Part shown: in pieces, positions 34,819 to 45,690 of the stretch
Numbering within the stretch: position 1 is the stretch's first letter
Layout of the letters: each line of letters opens with the position of its first letter
Assembly (NCBI RefSeq): GCF_000283155.1
Contig: NW_004454175.1
Location: 6,646,099 to 6,710,098 of the forward strand
From: Ceratotherium simum simum
Lineage: Eukaryota; Chordata; Mammalia; Perissodactyla; Rhinocerotidae
Length of the DNA: 64,000 nucleotides
Direction of reading: 5' to 3'
Notes under the pieces: generated by a model
Told to the model about the DNA's origin: nothing
Database searches by the model: none
Seen by the model: only the letters and a program-made list of their open reading frames with translations
Translations under genes and position numbers: made by a program

Positions 34819-35937
34819 GATCTAGATTCTTGCCATCTTTGCAGAAAGTTCTCTTGGATAGTGCCAATCTATGGATCTTTGCCCAACTATCCTCGTCATT
34901 TTTTTCTTAACCATTAGCAAAATCTCTCTTAAAGTAAATAAATGATGGGCATTTAGCATTCACAGTTGTATCTGTTTCAAGAACACTCAAAGGTCTAATT
35001 TGTAATTTCGCAGTGCTGATCACTTAGCATCACATCTCAGCAGGGATTTATTATTTTCCCACTCTTTGTTTTATATAGGGTTATGTGGGGCTAGAGGGAG
35101 GGTGCCGTCTAAGAATTATAAGCTGTGATAGTCTCCCCTCAAATGTGAGCAGGCTATCTCCAAAGCAAATATTACAGGCTAGAGGAATTCCAGATGGACA
35201 GGTATCCCAGGGTGAATATACCAGGAGGGCCAGGAATCACATCAACACCACAAACACAACCTCTTACTTTTCATTTTTAGCTTGGATATGACTTTTCACC
35301 CACCATTATTATTGAAAGTCATGGATGGCAGATTTTTAAGACTTTCTGCCCTGATATAATTCAGGAGTGATTTTAGTAGATTCACATGTACAACCCGTTG
35401 CCACACAAACTAAAGCATCTGCTGAATGTGCTGTGTGGGGCTTACTGGGTCTTCAAAGACCCCTGAGCAGCAAGTTATCTCAGTTCAGGCTCCCTTCCTC
35501 CAGCAGGATAATGAGGTCTTGGCCGTGATTCAGCCTCCCATGGCTGGACTGCTGTGGCCTTCCACTGGATCCCAGGGCCATGAAATTATTATAGTGCTGG
35601 CCTACCATTTCAGGGTCAGATTCTTAGAGTTATTTTATACACTTTCCTGGAAGTGTGGTTCAGCACATGGATATCCATTCCCTGCTGTGAGTTTTATAAG
35701 AGATTCAGTTAGCTCTAATCCGGTAGACTCCGTGTTCAGTGACATAAGCACCAAATAATTGGAATAGAATTTGGTACAGAATAGCTCTTAGCTGTTAGCT
35801 AAGTCAGTTTAAATGGTTCTTCTTATAGCTTCAAATAGAAAGTATTATATTATACATGCAATTATTAAATATTATGAGTTATACAAACCCTCCCTCTCTC
35901 ATACGAAATAGAACCCTAAACAAAAACTCAATCACTG
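34819..35937. other. No gene seen; unassigned sequence
   Basis: No recognised repeat. The 110-codon open frame at 35426-35758 (+) has no family resemblance that I recognise. Composition is closer to unique sequence than the surrounding AT-rich DNA. Confidence 0.45.
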
Positions 35938-36118
35938 AAATTTAGAACTGAAAGGGAAATTTGAGATTAACTACTCTAACCTCCTCTTTTCCAAGGGAGA
36001 AACTAGATCTTAGAAAGGCTAAGAAATTTACCCAAGACCCCAAACTAATTAAGAGAATTAGAACTACCAACACGTATCTCCTAATTCCTTGTTCAGTACT
36101 ATTTCTGCTGTGTCATAC
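35938..36118 (+). mobile_element. MIR-class SINE, diverged, sense
   Basis: 'tagaactgaaagggaaattt', 'acctcctcttttccaaggga' and 'aagaaatttacccaagaccc' follow the layout of a mammalian SINE of MIR/MIR3 type ('acagatgaggaaactgag... cttgcccaaggtc'). Subfamily uncertain. Confidence 0.55.
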
Positions 36119-36226
36119 TTTTCTGTAGGAGTAGCGACGTGCACTATCACATAGATAGTATGTGAAGTATTTCACTCCTCCTAAGGGAATATGCTTGGAC
36201 TTCTGTTCCAGAAAAGGCACAATTTA

Positions 36227-36483
36227 ACAATAGCTAATGCACGTATGATGTTAACTATATGGCAGGCACTGTCTTCAGCACCATAGATACATGATTTCGT
36301 TTAGTCCTGATAACAACACTATCCATATCCTATTATTATTCCCATTTTACAGATGAACGAGCTGAATCACAGTGAGGTCAAGTAACTTGCCTGAGAGCAC
36401 ACAGCTAATCCATGGCAGAATCTCAATTCAAAATCAGGACATATAGTTCCAGACTCCACACTCTAACCACACTGCTTTGCTCC
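36227..36483 (+). mobile_element. MIR SINE, full length, sense
   Basis: One of the best MIRs in the window: 'ggcaggcactgtcttcagca', 'ctattattattcccatttta', 'tcaagtaacttgcctgagag' and 'cacacagctaatccatggca' occur in canonical order, ending with the 3' tail at 'ctctaaccacactgctttgc'. Confidence 0.9.
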
Positions 36484-37199
36484 CTGTGAGGTTCGTATCT
36501 GGGGCCACCAACCAGGACGAGTAAATGCATGCAGATGAGATTGGAAAAACTTCCCTGTGCGTAGAGTGCTCAGCTCTGAGGCAAAATTTTAATAACATTT
36601 TCTAGTTTAGCATTTATGAAAAACTGAAGCTGTTATTTTCATTAAAGCATTCATTATTGAAGGCACTTTTTTTTTTTTTAAACTAAAATCTTTCAGTGAT
36701 CTTAATGAATCCAGCAACCAAGTAGGCAGAACAGTAAAGCCTGCTTCTTTGGTGGTGATTTCAAGCAGTCATTTCTCACTGGGAGCAGCAGCACTGGCAG
36801 AAAAATGCCATTCTCTGCTCTCTGGGGTGCAGCCCTTCGGAACAGAGACAAGCCACGTAATCAGGAGGGATTTCCATTTGAAATGGTCTGGGGTTGTTAG
36901 TCTGGGAAATACTATCCCTGCTTTCTCTGGATAGGTATTGATATCACAATGAAAAGGGAAAACGTGTTCTGATGAAAATGGACTCACTTATTTTAATATA
37001 AACATGCTGGTTTATATAGAGAGTAACTCCCTGGGCTTGTTACAAGATAAGTTTTGAGCCAGAGGTTAAGGAAAAGTTATTCCCAGAATGAGCCCTCTCT
37101 CAGTATGGGGTATGTCATGTTCACAAGGGTGATGACACGAGGGCTTGATATACTGAATTAAATACATTTAAAATATGGAAAGGACAGTCCATCTTCGGG
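36484..37199. other. No gene seen; unassigned, with a 13-base T run
   Basis: No repeat or exon recognised. A T homopolymer lies at about 36668-36681. Confidence 0.45.
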
Positions 37200-37292
37200 A
37201 GATTGTGAGCTTTTTGTCAGTAGGGACATGTGTCATGTTGTTTTGCTTTCTGCCTAGAACCCAACACAGTCCCAGGCTTCAGTAGGTGAGAG
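37200..37292 (+). mobile_element. L2 3' end fragment, sense
   Basis: 'gattgtgagctttttgtcag', 'agggacatgtgtcatgttg' and 'agaacccaacacagtcccag' match the L2 3' terminal block just before its short tail repeats. Confidence 0.62.
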
Positions 37293-37484
37293 GGACACAT
37301 AGGTGAGTAAATGGGATTGGAGCCAGAGATGGAGACCCTGTGAGGAGGGGCAGTCATAGGAGTGGTTCTTCCCTGCTTAATCTTGGCTATTGGTGCAGAA
37401 GGAAGCTTTGACTCATAGTTTCCTCACTGCTTAGCTCTCCAATCTTTAGCCAGATGTTAACATCTCCGAATCACAGTGCTCTTA

Positions 37485-37595
37485 CTTAAAATGCCTATCC
37501 CATTGGATAGTGGTAAAGATAAAATAAGATAATATTTGTAAAATTCTTCATAAAATCTAAAGCTACATATAGGTATAAGTTATTAATAAATCTTT
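37485..37595 (+). mobile_element. Partial MIR 3' fragment, sense
   Basis: 'ggtaaagataaaataagata' and the following 'atttgtaaaattcttcataa' resemble the 3' half of MIR ('gattaaatgagataatgcatgtaaagcgctt', longer than shown here). No 5' part is seen. Confidence 0.42.
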
Positions 37596-38011
37596 TCATA
37601 ATCAGGTAATTAGTGGTGAACAAAACTGATTCAATTAAGAAAAACATATCTACCTCTTAACCTCCATTGTGACTCTCATATCTCTGAGCACCTCCTATCT
37701 CCACTTCTACTGAAGGTTAATTATAGCCAAAGCTGCTTCCTCCTCACACCTTCCCTGCCTTTCCTCTGTCTACTCCACCTTCCAAATAGGCCATTTATAG
37801 TCTTCTAAAGTACGTATATTTTTAATTAAAATATCTCAGAGAATAAATCCTGTACAAAGCTCCCTGGAGTGACAAATTGTCCATCATGGGACTTCAATCA
37901 CTTCCAATTGTAGCTGCATTTATTGCCAATCAGAATATTTAACAGAGGAACTAAAGAGCCTTGATAACATGGAGGGAAAAAAAATCTCTGGGTAGTGAAT
38001 TGTCACCCACA

Positions 38012-38165
38012 GAAGTACTTGTGAAACTTTAATGTTCATACAAATCCCCTGAGATCTTGCCAAAAGGCAGATATTGAATGAGTAGATCTGGGGTGGAGCC
38101 TGAGTTTCTGCGCTTCCCAGGTGATGTCAACGCTGCTAGTCTGTGGTCTACACTTTGAGTGACCA
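38012..38165 (+). mobile_element. MER5-type hAT-Charlie MITE, nearly complete
   Basis: Starts with a GTACTTGTGAAACTTTAATG version of the terminus, has 'gtagatctggggtggagcct' in the middle and ends 'tgtggtctacactttgagtg'. Left and right ends are complementary in outline, as expected for MER5-like elements. Confidence 0.7.
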
Positions 38166-38214
38166 GAGCTTAGACCATGATTCCTAATATTTCCAAATAT
38201 GAGGACACTCTTAA

Positions 38215-38505
38215 AAATTTAATTATTGGCATTATTCTGATTATAAATTTTAGAATACATAGAAGCAAAAAATCATAATCTCACCAACCAAAGACATTAA
38301 CCACAGCTAAATTGGTTTACACATGGTATGTATAGATACCAAATCAAACTTGGGGTCTTTCCATCTGCATTGTTTTAAAGTTGCCTTTAAATGACTTTAA
38401 AATTACTCGAGTAATACATATTAATTTTAGAAAATTTATAAAAACAAGCCAAAAGAAGATATTGACACAAGACACAAACAATATTAACATGTTAATCTGT
38501 TCTCT
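38215..38505 (-). mobile_element. Possible ancient L1 3' relic, antisense
   Basis: Plus-strand phrases 'gaatacatagaagcaaaaaa', 'ataatctcaccaaccaaaga' and 'taatacatattaattttaga' resemble two eroded pieces of antisense L1ME-type 3' UTR. Weak and short. Confidence 0.35.
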
Positions 38506-39599
38506 CACACATGCCCACATCCAACCCCAACTCCACGGCCACTGCACCATGTAGCAACATCATGGTGATAAGATTAACAGAAAGACACAGACACGGCCAG
38601 GTAAAATTTCTTGATGTAAAGGTTATAAAAAATTTAGGAGATTGTGAAATAGCTTATTACAGGGGCATGAAGAACTTTCTAAGCTTCTCAAAGTCCCCCA
38701 TAGACATATAGCCATAGTAGTTGTAGAGGGTGGAGTCATCCATTTTATCCCCCTGGAATTTTGTTAAAATTGAGTGCTATAGTTCACCACATCTAGTGAT
38801 GCTGAAGTTTCTCCTGGGAGGGGAGCTTGCCCTGGCTTTTAGGCTGCTTTTCTAATTCAGGGTGAGATGATGGGTACATGTTACTGTGAATAGTTCTGAG
38901 AAGTTTTCTGACTTCTGATCTTATACCTTTTCCTCAACACCATAGTTATACATCAATGCCAAGGTAATGAATCAGATCATAATTTTGTGGAAAAATAAAT
39001 GAGAAAACCTTACTGGAAGTGGTATCCCATGAGCTCAATGGTTGATTGCTAACATAATCTGGCCTGCCAAATATCAATATGAGTTTCCCCTTTATTCTTT
39101 CCCTTCTGGGAAGTTCACGGTAATTGTGAAAACTAGCAATAGGTATGACAATAAGACATTCTCTCACTAATTCTAATTACTTTAAATGGAGGGGAAAGAG
39201 CCACATCTCTGCAGTTTTCCAGTTGAATCAATGTTAGTCAGGAAGCAGGAGGCCAAGAGGGCAAATTTTCCTGAGTGCTGATGGCTGAATAACCCTCTAT
39301 TTCCTCACATGAAATGATTACTTTTGATGCTCGTTACTGTCAAGTTGCTCTGAATTGGAAATAGGGATATATGCTGACGAACAGAGGTGCTGATGTATAA
39401 ATCAAATTCTTACAAAGGACAAAAGGCAAGCATACACACACCCATACTTGCATGCTCACTCTAGTATGAAAGATAGAGCCTTTTCTTGCACCAGAAGTTG
39501 GTGTGCAGTTTTTGTGTTCTTGTGAGCGCCCAAGGGATACATGGTGTAGAACAAAAGGGTCCTTGAACTAGGACTCTGATGACCCAAGTTCTAGTTTCT
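38506..39599. other. No gene seen; unassigned sequence
   Basis: No recognised repeat or exon in about 1.1 kb. Confidence 0.45.
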
Positions 39600-39935
39600 T
39601 TTTTTCCATTTAGTATGTCACCACAGTTCTTCACCATTTCTAACCAATGTGCTTCTGGGTCTCAAAGCCTGCAATTGAAGAATTGTCTGGGGCTGCAGTC
39701 TCATGCAAGGCTTGAGTGGAGAAGTCTCCACTTCCCAGCTAACGTGTTTGTTGACAGCAGTCAGTTCCTTGCAGATTGGCAGACTAAGGGCCTCAGTTTC
39801 TTTTTGGCTGTCAGTCAGAGGTTGCCCTCAGTTTCTTGCCAGGTGGGCCTTCTCATCATGGCCATTTGCTTCCTCAAAGTCAGCAAGAGGGAGACTCTTT
39901 CAGCAAGACAGGTACTGCAGTCTTACGTAATGTTC
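39600..39935 (-). mobile_element. MLT1-type MaLR LTR relic, antisense
   Basis: Read on the minus strand, 'aagccttgcatgagactgca', 'gccccagacaattcttcaat' and 'gcaaggaactgactgctgtc' match the interior of older MLT1 LTRs. The 135-codon open frame here (39579-39986, +) is antisense to the LTR and not a gene. Ends are not sharp. Confidence 0.58.
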
Positions 39936-40039
39936 TTATGTATATGTAATGATATATGTCCCATCATCTCTATTAGTTACAAGTAAGTGTCAGATCCTGC
40001 CTAAACTCAAGGGGACAGGATCACACAAGGTCAAGAATA

Positions 40040-40352
40040 CCATATATATATAAATTAAAAAGACTTATTTTAAAGAATTGGCTCATGCAGTTGTTGGGGC
40101 TGCAAGTTAGAAATCTGTAGGGCAGGGTAGGCTGACAAACCGGCAACTCAGGCAGGTTTGGAGGCAGAAATTCTTCTTCTCTGGGAAACTTCTGGTTTTG
40201 ATCTTAAGGCCTTGAACTGGTTGGATGAGATTCACCCACACTATCAAAGGAAATCTCCTTTCCTTAAAGTTAGCCACATCTACAAAATACCTTCACAGTA
40301 ACACCTAGATTCGTGTTTGATTACATAACTGGTGCTATAGCCCAGCCAAACT
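40040..40352 (-). mobile_element. ERVL-like LTR, antisense
   Basis: Plus strand 'aagaattggctcatgcagtt', 'ggttggatgagattcaccca' and 'aagttagccacatctacaaa' is the antisense of the same LTR family seen in sense at 4496-4890. It lies immediately before another antisense LTR and may have been partly cut by it. No retroviral internal sequence. Confidence 0.6.
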
Positions 40353-40355
40353 GAC

Positions 40356-40805
40356 TGTATTAGTTTCCTAGTGTTGCTGTAAAAAAGTACCACAAACTAG
40401 ATGGCTTAAAACAACTGAAATTTATTCTCTCTCAGTTCTGGAGACTATAAGATTGAAATCAAGGTGTTGGCAAGGCCATATTCCCTCCAAAATCTCTAGG
40501 GGAGGTTTCTGCCTCTTCCAGCTTCTGGTAGCCCCAGGCATTCTCTGGCTATGGTAGCATAACTCCAATCTCTGGCTCTGTCTTCACATGGCCATTTTCC
40601 CTCTGTGTCTGTCTATGTCCAGATTTTCCTTTTGTTACAAGGACACCGGTCATGTTGGATTAGATCCTACCCTAGTATGGTATGACTTCGTCTTAACCTG
40701 ATTACATCTGTAAAGACACTATTTCCAAATAAGGTCACATTCACAGGTACCAGGGATTAGGACTTCAACATATCATTTAAGTGACACAGTTCAACCCACC
40801 CCACT
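40356..40805 (-). mobile_element. MaLR-type solo LTR, antisense
   Basis: Starts TGTATTAGTTTCCTAGTG, with 'taccacaaactagatggctt' next, and ends near 'cagttcaacccaccccac'. Contains 'ccaaataaggtcacattcac', typical of MLT1C-like LTRs in antisense, and a minus-strand AATAAA close to 40422. No internal coding region. Confidence 0.8.
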
Positions 40806-41635
40806 GACCATCACAGGCATTTATACACCATCTCCTGTTTTGCATTGATTGAGGGCTGTTCCCTGGGCTTTAACTCTGGCAATCCAGCCTGCCTTGGGAG
40901 TGGGCCACACACCCTGAGGCTAGAGACAACCTTCAGGTAGAGCTTGTTGTGAAAAGCCATTAGCATGTATGAGAACAGTGAGTGCCCAGGGGACAGGGAG
41001 ATGTGGGTGGGTCATGGACTCCATTCACTGCACTTGGAAAATGCTAGCCAGGGGACCTCCAGAGGTGACATTTACCTAAGAATTCACGTTATGTCCACAG
41101 TGAGCTCATAATCTCATAGCTCCTAGACCAAGGTACAGGGTGCCTTACACTCTAAGACCCAAATGACTAGAGAGAAGACAAGCTACTATTTTACACCTCT
41201 CTTCTGAAGTGATAAGCAGAATTCAACCTTGAGAAGAACACTTTTCTTTTGGATCAATGCTTCATGGGCCTCTTTGGTTACACAAAGTTAAAGCCAGACA
41301 TTACCCTGCAATGGAGTTTGAGACAACTTTTCTCATTATGGTCAGAATTGCATCTTGGCAGAACTCATTCTGATCTTGACTGTGAAACAGATCTTATACT
41401 AGCTGTAAAGAATATTTTCTTTTTTTTTAATCTGTCATACAGAACACAATAAGGTCGGTTGTGGGGCCAATACAGTAGGTAAGGAGCACCAGCGTCCCTG
41501 CTACAGAGAGTTACAGGTTTATCTACCGGTGATCTGGTCCCTGCAGTGTGGCAGCAGGCTGAGGCCTAAGATGCAGGGGGCCCTGGGGAGGGGCTGAGCC
41601 TGCAGTTCAAAGGAGCCATAATACCTGTACTGGTT
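40806..41635. other. No gene seen; spacer between two related LTRs
   Basis: About 830 bp between two antisense MaLR LTRs of the same family. I see no retroviral gene remnants such as reverse transcriptase or gag here, so the pair is better explained by two independent solo LTRs than by one provirus. Part of the sequence is GC-richer than average (41460-41630). Confidence 0.5.
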
Positions 41636-42045
41636 TGCTCAGGCTGCTGTAACAAAGTACCACAAACTAAGTGGTTTAAACAAGAGAAATTTATTGTCTC
41701 ACAGTTCTGGAGGCTACAAGTCCAAGATCAAGGTGTTAGCATGGCCATGCTCCCTCTGAAGGTGCTAGCAAAGGATCTCTTCCCAGCCTTTTTCCTAGCT
41801 TCCTGCAGTTTCTTGGCTTTGGGCAGAGGAACTTTAGTCCTCACATGGTGCTCTCCCTGTGTATGTGTCCCTGTGTCCAAAGTTCCCCTTTTTATAGGGA
41901 CACCAGTCATATTGGATTGGGGCCCACTCTACTCCAGTATGACCTCATTTTTACTTAAATAATTACATCTGCAACAACCCTATTTCCAAATAAGGTCACA
42001 TTCTAAGGTACTGGGGGCTAGGTCTTCAACAATGCATAATAAAAT
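41636..42045 (-). mobile_element. MaLR-type solo LTR, antisense, second copy
   Basis: Starts TGTACTGGTTTGCTCAGG, with 'accacaaactaagtggttta' and 'gtctcacagttctggaggct', and includes 'ccaaataaggtcacattcta'. It is the same LTR type as 40356-40805 but clearly diverged from it. It has a minus-strand polyadenylation signal overlap near 41688. Confidence 0.8.
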
Positions 42046-43339
42046 CTTTGTCCAATTTTAAGAAGTTTTTCTTTTTCTTTTTTTGGTTTTATTCTTTTTT
42101 ACAAGCCCACATCTTTAGTGAACAGAGTTTGTTCTCAAGCCTGCGCCAGGCCTATGGTGACACTGTGTAGGGGAACCTCCGCAGAAGCGTGGGAACACTG
42201 GTGAGGACATGCAAAAAGCAACTGGCCAAGAAACCTACTGGTAGGAAGGGAGATGGCTGACAGCGATGATAAGGGACAACCAGGACGGGTTTTAGGACTT
42301 GTAGATATTCCTAAGAAACCAAGAAATACTCAGAGAGGGAAAAGACAGGATTCCCTACTAATCAAGTAGGAAAGAGACTGGGACTATTGCTATTTGCATT
42401 TTGAAAGGAAGAGTGAACCCAAAGTCCAGATCACTTAGGGATATGTGGTTTTAAACCTAATCTTGCCAGAATCCTTAGAAAAGATACGTCTCCCAGGGAC
42501 AGATGTCCATTAATAAAACTCACTGAGATGGGTGTATTTCAACTACAATATCAATTAACTAAATTAGAATGAGAAATACTATTATTAGGTAGACTAGAAT
42601 ACTTGAGTTGGCCAACTGGTGCATATACTCCCTGAGGCTCATTCTCATAGGAATAGCATCAGAACGCAGATTTACTTATTTCCAATAAAAAATATATATA
42701 TATATAACCATAGACAAATTGAATATCCATGTTAGTCTTCCCAACGCATTCCCTCCATGTGGGCCAAAGGGTGCCTGCTAAGAGCAGAATCAGAACAAGG
42801 CGAGTTATCTGATTTGAACACTCAAGTGCATCGAGCTCTAGGTGTCTGATCTGCCCATCTCCACAGAGGGAAATGCTTCTCACCACACTCCCAGACTCAG
42901 AACTGGATAGGTAAGTAAATAATACAAATCTGCTTGGTCTTCCCTTTTTTATTTTTCAGGGTGACTATACATCCTTTGTTCACATCATCCTTCTCCAAAA
43001 AAAAAGACAACACACATGTTTAGATTTCAACACAATAGGCATCTTCACGTTCCATTTCTGTGCTCTTGAGTTACGAGTGTTCCCAAGCCCCTCGATCATA
43101 GAATCACATGCATTCTCCCAGTTAAATCTCCCTGATTACTGGCCACAACTGTAGTGTGTAGATTTTGCTACTTTTTCTACCAGAGGGCATCACATGCCTC
43201 CTCTCCAAGTTCTATGGAGGGGACCACCTCCCTGTGACTCCCACATTCTAACAAGATTCTAGACATTGGAATTCTCTGACACATGTACAAATTAAGAAAG
43301 ATCTTGTACAGACTGAAAATGGTCTTGTAATCTAAGTGA
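42046..43339. other. No gene seen; T-rich and TA-rich short runs
   Basis: A T-rich stretch at about 42064-42100 and a short (TA)n run at about 42688-42706. Otherwise unassigned. Confidence 0.45.
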
Positions 43340-43475
43340 ACACTATCATTTTATAAATAATTACTTGGAAAAGGTCTGTGAGATGCTCAAATACACAGAG
43401 GTAGTGAGTGACAGGGTTGAAGCAGAACCTGGCCTCTCCGACTCTCAGGCCACCTCTGGCTGCTGGTTTTCCGGG
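43340..43475 (+). mobile_element. Partial MIR SINE, sense
   Basis: 'actatcattttataaataat' and 'tagtgagtgacagggttgaa' resemble the 3' half of MIR. The 5' half is not seen. Confidence 0.55.
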
Positions 43476-44280
43476 TTTCAACTGCTTCTGCCATAGGCCC
43501 GAGAGAGCTCACTGATCATGAGCTGTCCTTTTCCTTACCCCTTGCTCCCTTTTTTTCCCTCACACAGGATAGAATGTCACAGAACCAAATTACTGAAATG
43601 TAAAAACATTTAGAAGGTTTAGGGGATTTTTTTTTCAAATTCTTGTCAGGAGAAGAACACACTTCTTTGTCATCAAGACAAAGTAGATTCTTTAGGAGGA
43701 CTGTTTTCAACAAGACTGCTCTGTGCTAGATATTGGCCAGGACCTGCTAGAAAATGAATTGAGCCATTCAAACATGTTAGTAAAAGCCTACTACGGAAAA
43801 TTTATTTTCTCATTCTAATGAAAGATGATGACTTCTTCAATCATAAACTTAGTCTGGTTTTATTTAAATATTGTGAGTGTCAGCAGCATAGGATCTGCTG
43901 TGCTGGGCTTCTGAAGAGAGAAGCAAATTGTCACTTAGTGAGCTTGACTGGGCTTGATGTGGTGTGACACACAGGGTAGTTTATTCTTGCTTTAAGTCCA
44001 ATTAAGGGGCAGCAATCCTCAGGACAGCAGAGGTTTTGATGGCCTAGGTTTATATGGATTACAAAGATGTCTTTTGGGAGGAAAATTTACTTTTAGATGG
44101 TCCATTCCGCAGTTTGAGTCAGAAAAACAATTTTTCTTAGAAAATGTACTGTTACTGATAAATACCAGAAGTCAGTTCCTGTCTTTGAGTTAATCACAGC
44201 AACTACAAGGCTGAATGCGTGCCCATCTTTTACTGTTCCACAGCCGTAAGATGTGAGAGGAGAACGCCGTGCTGCAGAGA
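43476..44280. other. No gene seen; unassigned sequence
   Basis: No recognised repeat or exon. Confidence 0.45.
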
Positions 44281-44535
44281 GGGGCAGAGCACAGGCTCTG
44301 GGGCCACACCAGCTGAGGTGCAATTCCACCTCGTTCACTTCGTAGCTATGTGACTTTGGCAAGGTACTTGACCTCTCTGTGCCTTGGTTTTCTCATCTGG
44401 AAAATAGGAATCATGATGAATAGTGTCTGCTTTCAGAGTTGGTGTAAGAATTGAATATTTTGATTCTTGTGATATGTAAGAAGAGTGCCTGCTGCTAAGA
44501 AAACTAAGTAAATATTAGCTAATATAATAATTATC
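44281..44535 (+). mobile_element. MIR SINE, full length, sense
   Basis: 'cacaggctctggggccacac', 'tagctatgtgactttggcaa', 'ggttttctcatctggaaaat' and 'agtaaatattagctaatat' are canonical MIR blocks in order. It is the clearest MIRb-type copy in the window. Confidence 0.92.
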
Positions 44536-44837
44536 ACATGTCACATTTTTAACAGATAATGCTCAATTTAAAGTCCAAAGTGTGATATATCATTCAGGAT
44601 GGTCAGATATGAATCATCATGTATCTACCTTTAACATTATTGAAGTAACTTCTAAAATTGACTTCAGGTTTTTATTTATATCAATCATTGATTTACATTC
44701 ATGTAATAGACAGAAAGGGAGTCTTGGAGTTATATAGTTCAAGAGTTAAATCATGGCCCTGCTATTTACCAACACGGTAAGCAAAGGATTAGCATTATTA
44801 TGTCTTACATTCCCATCGACAGACTAGAATAATGATA

Positions 44838-45037
44838 TTTATCCATAGCTAATATTCACTGAGCACATACCAGGCACTGATATGAGCACTTTAGATGTAA
44901 GAATTCATTTCCTCTTAACAACTACCCTTTAAGAGAATAAGTCCCTTGTACCAGCTCATACAGTTAATAAATAGCTGAACTGCGATTGAAATCCAGGCAT
45001 CTTGATTCCGGAGCCCAAGCTCTTAATCACAGCATGT
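44838..45037 (+). mobile_element. MIR SINE, sense
   Basis: 'tattcactgagcacatacca', 'gcactgatatgagcacttta', and the 3' block 'gcgattgaaatccaggcatc' are in MIR order. It is followed directly by an antisense L2 end. Confidence 0.85.
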
Positions 45038-45041
45038 ATAA

Positions 45042-45189
45042 TACATTCATTCATTCCACAGATGTTTATTTCATGCCTCACATGTGTCTAGGTGGTTTGG
45101 ATACAGCAATGTATAAAACGGAGAAAATAAACAAACACATGCCTACTGACAAATTTAACTCTCTGCCGTGACATGTGAGTTAATATATA
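45042..45189 (-). mobile_element. L2 3' end, antisense, left part
   Basis: 'ccacagatgtttatttcatg' and 'ttggatacagcaatgtataa' are the antisense of the L2 3' terminal block. The element is split at 45190 by a hAT MITE and resumes at 45508. Confidence 0.75.
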
Positions 45190-45507
45190 AAGCAGTGTGG
45201 TCCGTTTGAAATATAATGTGAGCCACAAATGCAAACCACATGTGTAATTTTAAATTTTCTAGTAGCCACATTATGAGAAGAAACAGGTAAAATTAATTTA
45301 ATGATATATTTTATTTAACCCGTATATCCAAAATATTATCACTTCAACATGTAGCCAATACAAAAAATTATTAACGAGGTCCTTTTTTTTATACACTAGA
45401 TTTTCAAAATCTGATGTGTATTTAACACAGCACAGCTTCATTCCCACTAGCCACATTTTAAGTCTCCATAGCACAGGTGGCTAGTGGCTACCGTAATGAA
45501 TAGAGCA
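45190..45507 (+). mobile_element. hAT-type MITE inserted in L2
   Basis: Left end AGCAGTGTGGTCC and right end TAATGAATAGAGCA are eroded terminal inverted repeats. The interior 'taaattttctagtagccaca', 'tatttaacccgtatatccaa' and 'ggtggctagtggctaccg' is the same family as the shorter copy at 34668-34818. L2 sequence continues on both sides, so the MITE inserted after the L2. Confidence 0.8.
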
Positions 45508-45690
45508 AATCTACAGGATAAGCATGAGCCCAGGTGAAGGGCTCAGTGCAAAGGCTCAGAGCGAATAAAGGGCATCGTGCACCCCAGGGCCTCGAGCAGG
45601 GTGAGGAAGAGGGAGAATGGTCAAGATGAGGTTTGTCCAGGAGACAGTGGGCCAGATCATACGAGATCTTGTGGGTCATGATCTAGATGA
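45508..45690 (-). mobile_element. L2 3' region, antisense, right part
   Basis: 'tgaagggctcagtgcaaagg' and 'gagacagtgggccagatcat' are the antisense of L2 ORF2-end sequence ('...tgcacttgctgttcc...'). It continues the L2 copy from 45042-45189. Confidence 0.65.

Noticed and set aside
35426..35758. 110-codon open frame on the + strand
   Set aside because: No domain or motif seen; could be unique sequence but not supported as coding.
39579..39986. 135-codon open frame
   Set aside because: It runs antisense through an MLT1-type LTR relic; the frame is a by-product of the repeat.
40356..42045. Two similar LTRs in the same orientation as a possible provirus
   Set aside because: The two LTRs are clearly diverged from each other and the 830-bp spacer shows no retroviral gene remnant, so independent solo LTRs fit better.
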